Shown here piece by piece: positions 1 through 4,793 of a DNA stretch of 6,667 bases (positions are counted from its first letter, which is position 1; each line of letters opens with the position of its first letter). The translations under genes and the position numbers were made by a program. Below the pieces are notes generated by a model that was not told where the DNA came from, made no database searches, and saw only the letters and a program-made list of their open reading frames with translations. This DNA comes from DATKMS01 sp041497995 (lineage in GTDB: Bacteria > Desulfobacterota > Binatia > HRBIN30): contig JBGQHM010000378.1 in NCBI GenBank assembly GCA_041497995.1, forward strand, positions 1-6,667, written 5' to 3'.

Positions 1-150
1 AGGACCGGCTCTCGCATCTCGGTCTGACTTTGGGCGACCTGGCACGCTTCCTCGAAGCGCAGCCGTTTATTTTTGCGGTTTTCACCCATGATGAAGTGCG
101 CCGAGCAGCTAACGCGCCAAGACTGCGGCGCCGACGTGTAGGCACACGAC

Positions 151-208
151 GTACCTGGGGCCGGCCGAACACCTATAAGGCCTCCGGTTGTCAAGAGGAC
201 GCGGCGGT
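151..208 (+). repeat. Diverged direct repeat, copy A
   Basis: This segment aligns by eye with 298-352. Shared blocks in the same order are GTAC (151/298), AACACCTAT (168/316), CTCCG, GTTG and GCGGCGGT (201/345). The offset between copies drifts only from 144 to 148, which small indels explain. Similarity may continue weakly downstream (GTGGC followed by GCGG near 226 and near 382). The copies are clearly diverged, so this is an old duplication or a repeated functional site and not a fresh one. The alignment was made by hand and has no statistical test behind it. Confidence 0.45.
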
Positions 209-297
209 AGCGTCACGGGGGCGGGGTGGCTCTCGCGGAAGCAGACGCGGCGTCCGAAGTGAGGGTGGTACGCTGACTTCGTTTCACAGCGGGTGCA

Positions 298-352
298 GTA
301 CTGTGGGCTGCACCAAACACCTATTGAGGCTCCGTCGTTGACTGGCGGCGGT
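298..352 (+). repeat. Diverged direct repeat, copy B
   Basis: This is the partner of the segment at 151-208, carrying the same ordered blocks GTAC, AACACCTAT, CTCCG, GTTG and GCGGCGGT. The longest identical run between copies is the 9-mer AACACCTAT at 316-324, with 8 of the next 12 aligned bases (from 323) also matching. I saw no third good copy in the window; a partial GTACCGGCCG at 417-426 is only suggestive. Confidence 0.45.
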
Positions 353-514
353 GCTGCCGTTCAGCGATGCGCGACGATGGAGTGGCCGCGCGGCCTAGAA
401 ACTCATCGGTGCCCTCGTACCGGCCGATTCAAAGCAGGCGGGCTCTGGCTGGCCGCCAGTCCCAGCTAACGCACGCGCTTCCCCCCTGCAAAGCTGTTGT
501 GCTACGAGTAGCCC

Positions 515-520
515 GGAGAG
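515..520 (+). promoter_or_regulatory. Ribosome-binding site for the DUF3553-like gene
   Basis: GGAGAG lies 10 nt before a GTG at 531. It is the reason for accepting the GTG as start, since the next in-frame ATG is 30 codons downstream, inside the conserved domain. The same GGAGAG hexamer precedes the minus-strand peptidase at 1809 and the cupin at 6408, which suggests it is a common form in this genome. Confidence 0.6.
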
Positions 521-530
521 TGGGCACCTC

Positions 531-824
531 GTGACCAACAAACGGATCTACTTACGGCTGCACGACAAGGTCGCCCATCACAGCCACGAGGAGTGGGGTG
601 ACGGGGTCGTCGTCGAGGAAATGACCTCGTCCGTACCCGGCGGCACCTGCCTGGTGCGCATCATGTTTGATGACGGCCGCCAGCGCACGTTCAACAACGA
701 CATGGAAAACGAACTCTGCTGCTATTTCTTCGGGGTGCGCAAGTTGTGGCAGATGGATCTCGACACGCCCGGGGATTCGGCACGCCCACCGCACCGGATG
801 CGACAACGCATCCCGCGCCGTTGA
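531..824 (+). CDS. Small DUF3553/CarD-like SH3-fold protein
   Basis: A 97-aa protein starting at GTG with GGAGAG 10 nt upstream. Residues 11-70 resemble the small beta-barrel family annotated as DUF3553 or CarD-like: a V-x-H-x(5)-WGxGVVVEE stretch (14-30), then a strand LVRIMFDDGRQRTF (41-54) and the strongly patterned FNNDMENELCCYFFG (54-68). This architecture is a compact SH3/Tudor-like barrel, which in relatives binds protein or nucleic acid; the target here is unknown. The pair Cys63-Cys64 is notable but without CxxC spacing. The last ~27 residues are Arg/Pro-rich and probably disordered. The gene ends 8 nt from the stop of the convergent minus-strand operon. The family call comes from pattern memory, not a search; that it is a real gene is more certain than its name. 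Confidence 0.7.
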   Translation: MTNKRIYLRLHDKVAHHSHEEWGDGVVVEEMTSSVPGGTCLVRIMFDDGRQRTFNNDMENELCCYFFGVRKLWQMDLDTPGDSARPPHRMRQRIPRR

Positions 825-826
825 TC

Positions 827-841
827 CGCGCGTCACGCGCG
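827..841. other. 15-nt palindrome between convergent genes
   Basis: CGCGCGTCACGCGCG reads the same on both strands apart from its central base, and as RNA could fold to a 6-bp GC stem with a 3-nt loop. It begins 3 nt after the stop of the upstream gene and contains the stop codon (833-835, read on the minus strand) of the opposing 187-aa gene. This is where a bidirectional terminator would sit, but no run of T follows on either strand, so it is not a standard intrinsic terminator. It could instead slow polymerase or simply be a CG-rich coincidence. Confidence 0.35.
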
Positions 842-1396
842 CGCTGCAATCGACTCTGCGCGCGCGATGCCCTCTGGCGAGAGATACTGACTAATGAAGT
901 CACGCAAGGCACGCAGGGCCTTGTCGGCGTCGTCAAAGACCTGTTCTTGCACCCATTCGTGATGCACCCAGCAGTCAAACGAGGGGGCTTCGCCGAGGGC
1001 CAGTTCCAGCAGCCGCTCGCCGGTCGGCGTCCCGGTGATCAGCAAGCGCACCGAGCGGCCGCAATCGACGATCAGCCCGCGCGCGTATCCCGGCAGCACC
1101 ACCAAGCGCTTGATCCGTTCCAGCTCGCGCTCAGGGTAGCTCGTCTCCGCCAGGCGCACGTACCCCCAGCCCCCCGCGGGTGGTTCAGCGGCGTACAGTA
1201 ACTTCATGTTGTTGTCGGTCAGCCGCTCTCGTGCACGTTCTTGCTCGAAGTCGTGCGCAACTTGAAAGAACTGGCTCCCCGCAAGTCCCGACGGCCCTCG
1301 CGTTTTGACCTTCTCTTTACCGCCGAGGTCGACCCACCAGCGGTTCGCGACGGTAGGACCTTGTGCGGGCTTCTCACCGGTTGGTGTCTTCGCCAT
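833..1396 (-). CDS. Hypothetical protein, partner of the ImmA/IrrE-like peptidase
   Basis: I do not recognise this 187-aa protein. It has no signal peptide or membrane segment and is probably cytoplasmic. Residues 1-40 are Lys/Gly/Pro-rich. A charged helical stretch (QVAHDFEQERARERL, 45-59) follows, then a mixed alpha/beta core from about 64 to 145 with short hydrophobic strands (KLLYAA, RLVVLPGYARGLIVDCG, SVRLLITG) and an aromatic WVHHEW element (143-148). The C-terminus (150-187) is helical and amphipathic. Its ATG lies 2 nt after the TAG of the upstream peptidase gene, so the two are almost certainly co-transcribed and translationally coupled; the ribosome-binding site by itself is weak. 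The tight pairing suggests a shared task, such as substrate, inhibitor or adaptor of the peptidase, but that is inference. Confidence 0.7.
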   Translation of the reverse strand: MAKTPTGEKPAQGPTVANRWWVDLGGKEKVKTRGPSGLAGSQFFQVAHDFEQERARERLTDNNMKLLYAAEPPAGGWGYVRLAETSYPERELERIKRLVVLPGYARGLIVDCGRSVRLLITGTPTGERLLELALGEAPSFDCWVHHEWVQEQVFDDADKALRALRDFISQYLSPEGIARAESIAARA

Positions 1397-1398
1397 AC

Positions 1399-1809
1399 CT
1401 ATCCGCGGCGCACACGCCGCCCATTCTGATGGTGGGCGCCGTTGCTTGCGCCGCGCGCCATTCGGAATGCAAACGTGTCCGCCTTGCGCTCCGCGTCAGT
1501 CCAGAAAATGTAGTGCCCCATCTCATGGTACACGGCGTTGATCCACTGGCGCTCCGAATTGTACTTCCGCCCATTCTTCCAGTTCTCGGGGTGCACCAAG
1601 TGGATCTTACCATCTTCGTAGGTCTTGCCGGCCGTCTTCCCCCAATCGATGTACTCGAACCACTCCACCTTCGGTCGCTTGAGGTTGTAAAAGCGACAGA
1701 TCGCACTCACGGCCCGATTGAAGTCGGCAACCGTGTGATCCCGGAAAAACGCCTCTAGGAACTTTTGAACCACCCGCCGATCTCGGAGGGACGGCAACAT
1801 CATACGCAT
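1399..1809 (-). CDS. Small ImmA/IrrE-like zinc metallopeptidase
   Basis: A 136-aa cytoplasmic protein. It carries the zincin motif HEMGH (residues 95-99) inside a helix (INAVYHEMGHYIFW), and 8 residues later AERKADTFAFRM (106-117). HExxH followed closely by E-x-x-A-[DN]-x-FA is the pattern of the ImmA/IrrE (COG2856, DUF955-type) peptidases, where two His and a later Glu bind zinc; here Glu107 is the likely third ligand, with Asp111 as alternative. Residues 1-60 form helices and a PKVEWFEY strand, without the XRE-type DNA-binding domain sometimes fused to the family. ImmA-type enzymes typically cleave a transcriptional repressor; no repressor gene is visible here, and the downstream partner is an unknown 187-aa protein. 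The frame is open back to 2013, but the ATG at 1809 has GGAGAG 9 nt upstream and a strong promoter starts transcription near 1837, so the longer form cannot be made from that transcript. Confidence 0.8.
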   Translation of the reverse strand: MRMMLPSLRDRRVVQKFLEAFFRDHTVADFNRAVSAICRFYNLKRPKVEWFEYIDWGKTAGKTYEDGKIHLVHPENWKNGRKYNSERQWINAVYHEMGHYIFWTDAERKADTFAFRMARGASNGAHHQNGRRVRRG

Positions 1810-1816
1810 GGAAAAA

Positions 1817-1822
1817 AACTCT
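1817..1822 (-). promoter_or_regulatory. Ribosome-binding site fixing the peptidase start
   Basis: On the minus strand GGAGAG is followed by 9 nt (a run of T then CC) and ATG at 1809. The spacing is standard and the A/T-rich spacer is unusual for this GC-rich window. It supports the 136-aa form of the metallopeptidase; the ATG codons at 1803 and 1800 are less well placed. Confidence 0.75.
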
Positions 1823-1843
1823 CCAGACAAAGGTACGGGTCGA

Positions 1844-1872
1844 CATATAGTGAGCCGCCTCAGCGAAGTCAA
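1844..1872 (-). promoter_or_regulatory. Sigma70-type promoter of the peptidase operon
   Basis: On the minus strand TTGACT (1872-1867) and TATATG (1849-1844) are separated by exactly 17 nt. The -35 differs from consensus TTGACA only in its last base, and the -10 keeps the TAT start and A at position 4. The predicted start of transcription is near 1837, giving a 5' leader of about 28 nt that holds the GGAGAG ribosome-binding site. It is the best promoter match I found in the window and reads into both minus-strand genes. Inverted arms GCACTC/GAGTGC just upstream could be a regulatory site. Confidence 0.7.
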
Positions 1873-1873
1873 C

Positions 1874-1903
1874 GCACTCATTCCCGCGCCATACGGCGAG
1901 TGC
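1874..1903. promoter_or_regulatory. Possible operator: inverted repeat beside the -35
   Basis: GCACTC at 1874-1879 and GAGTGC at 1898-1903 are perfect inverted arms, 24 bp apart centre to centre, ending 1 bp from the -35 hexamer of the minus-strand promoter. A small CGCC/GGCG stem lies between them. Arms about two helical turns apart next to a promoter could bind a dimeric regulator. A 6-bp inverted repeat is short enough to occur by chance, so this is a suggestion only. Confidence 0.25.
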
Positions 1904-2023
1904 CAACGAAGAAGGTTCACGCAATATTTCCCACACTTACACGACAAATCGAAGGTTCGCTCGCGATCTCTCCTAGGCCTCCATCGCACGTCGAGCCGGC
2001 TGGCTTGTGGCAACTGCGTCGGC

Positions 2024-2029
2024 TATTAT
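2024..2029 (+). promoter_or_regulatory. Candidate -10 element of lgt
   Basis: TATTAT stands out in GC-rich surroundings and differs from TATAAT at one base. Only 8 nt separate it from the lgt ATG at 2038, so transcription would begin within about 0-2 nt of the start codon, giving a nearly leaderless mRNA. No Shine-Dalgarno sequence lies between 2015 and 2037, which agrees with this. I see no good -35 hexamer at 16-18 nt upstream, so the element may be fortuitous. Confidence 0.4.
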
Positions 2030-2037
2030 CCGCGCCC

Positions 2038-2832
2038 ATGTATCCCATCGTGCTGCGGCTGGGCCCCCTGACCATCTACAGCTACGGGCTCATGATGGCG
2101 GTCGCGTTCTTGACCGCAGGCTACCTGACCAGCAAGGAATTCACCCGGAAGGGATTCGACGGCGAGCTCGCCTCCAGCATGGTCCTGTGGGCCGCGGTCG
2201 GTGGCCTGATCGGCGCCCGCCTCTTGGCCATCGTCGACGATTGGAGCGGCTTCGTCAGCGACCCGCTCCACTCCATCTTCAGCGGCTCCGGCTTCGTGTG
2301 GTACGGCGGGCTGATTGGCGGGTTCATCGCGGTTAGCTGGACCATTCGGCAACACCAGCTGCCATGGCTGCAGGCAGTCGACTGCATCGCCCCCGGATTG
2401 ACGCTCGCGCACGGCATCGGCCGGATCGGCTGCCAGCTCGCCGGCGACGGCGACTGGGGTAGCGAGACGACCCTCCCCTGGGGCATGGCCTATCCGAATG
2501 CCATCGTTGGTTGGCCGTATCCCCCTGGGGTTCGAGTGCACCCTGCGCCGCTGTACGAGCTCCTCGCCTACACGCTGATCTTCGCCGTGCTTTGGTTGAT
2601 CCGGAAGCGCCCGTATCCGGATGGAACGATCTTCTGGCTGTATCTCATCCTGGCACCGGCAGCGCGTTTCCTGATCGAGTTCGTACGTATCAACCCGCCG
2701 GGCTTCCTCGGTCTCACCCAGTCGCAGTTCATCAGCCTGGGACTCATGACGATCGGAGCGTGGAAGCTCTTCTCCGCACGTACGCTCACCGTCCGTCCCG
2801 CCGCCGCATCGTTAAGCGCACAAAAGCGATGA
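2038..2832 (+). CDS. lgt: Prolipoprotein diacylglyceryl transferase Lgt
   Basis: Lgt moves the diacylglyceryl group of phosphatidylglycerol to the lipobox Cys of prolipoproteins, the first step of lipoprotein maturation, in the inner membrane. The protein is 264 aa, within the family range, with about seven membrane segments. Landmarks are the N-terminal IYSYGLM (13-19), GFVWYGGLIGG (85-95), the signature HGIGRIGCQLAGDGDWG (125-141) with the family arginine Arg129, VHPAPLYE (167-174), and ARFLIEFVR (209-217) with Arg210. Compared with E. coli Lgt, Tyr89 occupies the place of His103 and Cys132 that of Asn146, variants I believe occur in other Lgt branches. The frame is open back to 1765, but the conserved N-terminus starts at 2038, so the longer start is rejected. 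The stop overlaps the next ATG (ATGA), indicating an operon with the TlpA-like gene. Confidence 0.95.
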   Translation: MYPIVLRLGPLTIYSYGLMMAVAFLTAGYLTSKEFTRKGFDGELASSMVLWAAVGGLIGARLLAIVDDWSGFVSDPLHSIFSGSGFVWYGGLIGGFIAVSWTIRQHQLPWLQAVDCIAPGLTLAHGIGRIGCQLAGDGDWGSETTLPWGMAYPNAIVGWPYPPGVRVHPAPLYELLAYTLIFAVLWLIRKRPYPDGTIFWLYLILAPAARFLIEFVRINPPGFLGLTQSQFISLGLMTIGAWKLFSARTLTVRPAAASLSAQKR

Positions 2833-3389
2833 AGCGTTGGGGCGTGCCATTCAGCCTCCTGCTCATCGCACTCGCCGCCGCCTTCTACTATCAGCAGCGG
2901 CAAGCGGCGGGCCGCGCAGGCTTCCCGGCCCCGGACTTCGCATTGCGGGATCTGGACGGCCGCACCCATCACCTGTCTGACTTCCGCGGCAAGGTCGTCT
3001 TCCTCAACCTCTGGGCTACGTGGTGCCCTCCGTGCCGCATGGAGATGCCGTCCATGGAGCGGCTGCATCAACGCCTGCGCGGCAAAGACTTCGTGATGCT
3101 CGCGGTCAGCGAGGACGAGTCCGGCGCGGCCACCGTTCAGCCCTTCGTTCAGGAAATGGGGCTCACGTTTCCGGTCCTCCTCGACGCCGAGGGCGCCGTG
3201 CCGCCGCACTACGGGGTCACCGGTTATCCTGAGACCTTTCTGATCGACCGCAGCGGACGAGTGATCAATCACACCATCGGGCCGGAGAATTGGGACAGCG
3301 AGTCGGTCTACCAGTTTCTCCTCCAGATGCTCCAGCAGACCCCCGAGTCCTCGCGGGCGACTGGTGCGCCACAGCAGCCCGGCGCCTGA
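2829..3389 (+). CDS. Membrane-anchored TlpA/ResA-like thioredoxin
   Basis: A 186-aa thiol-disulfide oxidoreductase of the TlpA/ResA/AhpC-TSA group. Residues 5-20 form one hydrophobic segment that anchors it in the inner membrane, with the catalytic domain in the periplasm. The domain has the APDFALRDLDG start (34-44), the active site WCPPC (65-69, Cys66 and Cys69) and the cis-proline loop GYPETFLID (132-140, Pro134). The CPPC dipeptide is usual for reductive TlpA-like proteins, which typically keep apo-cytochrome c or other envelope thiols reduced; the partner here is not evident. The last ~16 residues are Pro/Gln/Ala-rich and probably disordered. The ATG at 2829 overlaps the lgt stop by 3 nt, so translation is likely coupled; a recognisable ribosome-binding site is lacking. 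No cytochrome-biogenesis genes are visible in the window. Confidence 0.9.
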   Translation: MKRWGVPFSLLLIALAAAFYYQQRQAAGRAGFPAPDFALRDLDGRTHHLSDFRGKVVFLNLWATWCPPCRMEMPSMERLHQRLRGKDFVMLAVSEDESGAATVQPFVQEMGLTFPVLLDAEGAVPPHYGVTGYPETFLIDRSGRVINHTIGPENWDSESVYQFLLQMLQQTPESSRATGAPQQPGA

Positions 3390-3412
3390 TCCAGCCACTC
3401 TCCCACGAACGC

Positions 3413-4726
3413 ATGGAGCCGGCTGTGCACCTGATTTGCCGCTGCCGACGCCTCAGTCGGAACGCCGTGATCGTGGCGGAGTTCCTCCTGTGCGCGCTCT
3501 GTGCACACACCGCTTGGGCGAAGGAGACGTTCTCCATCGACTACATCGTCACGGTTTCGCAGAAGCACCCGCGGAGTGCAGAGGTCCGCTGGGAACTCTC
3601 GGGCATCGAAGAGGTGAAGTATCTGCGTCTCCACTTCCCCGCAGATCGCCTCGACCGCTTCCACGGTTCCGGCAGCCTCGAACCGATCCCTGGCGGATTG
3701 CACTGGGTTCCGGGAGGGCCCTACGCGCACCTCACGTACCGCGTCCACATCAACCACGCCCGTGGCCAGCACCAGCGATACGACAGCTACGCCGGCGCCG
3801 ATTGGATTGTCACGCGCGCGCGTGACCTCTTCCCGCGCATCACCATCAACTGCGAACCCGGCAAGGAGGAGGGAGTCAAGTCACGCGCTCGTTTGATCTT
3901 CCGACTACCGAGTGGGTGGCACAGCGCCGCCGCACTCCCCGCCTTGGGCCCAAACACGTACCGACTTAGCGAACTGGGAAAGATGCTCGACCGACCGCGC
4001 GGCTGGTTCGCGCTAGGTGCGGTTGCGCTCGACCATCAGGAGATCGCCGGCACGATGGTACAGGTCGCGCGCGCCCCGGGCTCTGAGCTGCACCCGCCCG
4101 AACTTTTCCGCTTCCTCGACGGCACGCTCCCGGCATTGATGAAGCTCCTGAACGCCGCGCCGGAAACCGTGATGGTGGTGAGCGCACCCGATCCGATGTG
4201 GCACGGTGGCATCAGCGGTGAACACTCCTTCTTCATGCATGCCGGCCGGCCGCTCCGCACGCCGGACAAGACCTCTCCGTACCTGCACGAGCTGTTTCAC
4301 GTCCTGCAGCCCTACAAGCCGGCAGCCGATGCCGATTGGATCGAGGAAGGGTTGGCGGAGTTCTACTCGCTCGAGCTACAGCGCCGCGCCGGTTTGATCG
4401 ATGCGGCAGCGTACACACGCGCGCTCGGCTACTTCGAGCGCTACGGCTTGTGGAACGTCGACCTCACCCAACAGCAGGACAATGCGGCCACCAACAACAG
4501 TGCACCGCTGGTGATGTACGCACTTGACCAGCGCATCCAGCACGCTACGGCAGGTAAGGCGCGGCTCGATGACGTGGTCACCCGCCTGGCAACCCGCGGC
4601 GGCACCGTCGACACCGAACACTTCCGGCTGGCCGTCAATACAGTCAGCGGCAAGAAGTTCACCAAGTTCTTTGACCGACACGTGACGCACGGCATTCCGC
4701 CGAGGTTCGGAGCCGGACAGTCGTAG
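3413..4726 (+). CDS. Secreted gluzincin metallopeptidase, M61/M1-like
   Basis: A 437-aa exported zinc peptidase. The N-terminus has a basic region (ICRCRRLSR), a hydrophobic core (about 18-33) and a type I signal-peptidase site after AWA (residue 36). Residues 40-220 are beta-rich and resemble the N-terminal sandwich of M61/M1 peptidases. The catalytic segment has HELFH (292-296) and WIEEGLAEFYS (309-319), equivalent to the WLNEGFA block of M1, making Glu312 the likely third zinc ligand. The C-terminal part (385-430: LDDVVTRLA, then FRLAVNTVSGKKFTKFFDRHV) resembles the helical M61 tail; the PDZ domain of classical M61 is absent. It starts 23 nt after the TlpA-like gene, so it is probably in the same operon. 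A GTG at 3425 has GGAG 6 nt upstream and would still leave a full signal peptide; it is a serious alternative start. Substrate unknown. Confidence 0.8.
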   Translation: MEPAVHLICRCRRLSRNAVIVAEFLLCALCAHTAWAKETFSIDYIVTVSQKHPRSAEVRWELSGIEEVKYLRLHFPADRLDRFHGSGSLEPIPGGLHWVPGGPYAHLTYRVHINHARGQHQRYDSYAGADWIVTRARDLFPRITINCEPGKEEGVKSRARLIFRLPSGWHSAAALPALGPNTYRLSELGKMLDRPRGWFALGAVALDHQEIAGTMVQVARAPGSELHPPELFRFLDGTLPALMKLLNAAPETVMVVSAPDPMWHGGISGEHSFFMHAGRPLRTPDKTSPYLHELFHVLQPYKPAADADWIEEGLAEFYSLELQRRAGLIDAAAYTRALGYFERYGLWNVDLTQQQDNAATNNSAPLVMYALDQRIQHATAGKARLDDVVTRLATRGGTVDTEHFRLAVNTVSGKKFTKFFDRHVTHGIPPRFGAGQS

Positions 4727-4793
4727 GACGGCGGTGCTGCTGGCCCGTTTGAGCCGCAGCCGCTATGCTCGCCGCGCCGGAGGGCGGTAACCC
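4727..4793 (+). promoter_or_regulatory. Short gap with strong ribosome-binding site
   Basis: This 67-nt gap precedes the CNNM gene. GGAGGG at 4779-4784, 9 nt before the ATG at 4794, is the strongest Shine-Dalgarno sequence in the plus-strand cluster. A TATGCT at 4764-4769 could be a -10, but no matching -35 is found at the right distance. No terminator hairpin with a T-run is visible, so read-through from the peptidase gene is possible. Confidence 0.5.

Larger units (their letters stand above)
1..530. other. Region without a supportable gene
   Basis: No reading frame here looks convincingly coding. A plus-strand frame is open from the window start to a TGA at 339-341, but past about residue 40 it becomes rich in Arg, Gly and Ser without recognisable structure. 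A minus-strand frame with an ATG at 90-88 runs off the left edge after about 30 residues (it begins MGENRKNKRLRFEE) and has no Shine-Dalgarno sequence. Either could be the edge of a real gene, but the sequence does not decide between them. What the region does show is a pair of diverged direct repeats (151-208 and 298-352), a repeated 10-mer (106-115 and 463-472), a small hairpin at 135-148 (CGTGT/ACACG) and another at 445-459 (CTGGC/GCCAG). Confidence 0.5.

Noticed and set aside
172..192. TTGACA on the minus strand near TATAGG as a promoter
   Set aside because: The -35 is perfect, but only 11 nt separate it from TATAGG, and no -10 lies at 16-18 nt.
30..341. Plus-strand 103-codon frame as a gene
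   Set aside because: No Shine-Dalgarno sequence, low-complexity Arg/Gly/Ser-rich second half, and it runs across the direct repeats. The first ~40 residues could be the end of a gene entering from the left, but this cannot be shown.
109..360. Minus-strand open frame with spaced cysteines (CSPQYCTRC and CSAGPRYVVC)
   Set aside because: The resemblance between the two Cys clusters follows from the underlying DNA repeats; there is no ATG in the frame and no ribosome-binding site.
746..1201. Plus-strand 151-codon frame across the convergent junction
   Set aside because: It is a shadow of the minus-strand 187-aa gene and of the DUF3553-like gene, with an Arg/Ala/His-rich composition typical of antisense frames in GC-rich DNA.
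1765..2037. N-terminal extension of Lgt back to 1765
   Set aside because: These 91 codons overlap the divergent promoter and the peptidase start and have no Lgt similarity; the conserved N-terminus begins at 2038.
3290..3412. Long start of the gluzincin at 3290
   Set aside because: It would overlap the TlpA-like gene by 100 nt and put 41 residues before the signal peptide.
3477..3520. Lipobox in the gluzincin signal peptide (Cys27 or Cys30)
   Set aside because: Both Cys are preceded by Leu at -1, not Gly, Ala or Ser, and lie within the hydrophobic core; a type I site after AWA fits better.
4748..4769. TTTGAG and TATGCT as a promoter for the CNNM gene
   Set aside because: The spacing is 10 nt, too short for a sigma70 promoter.
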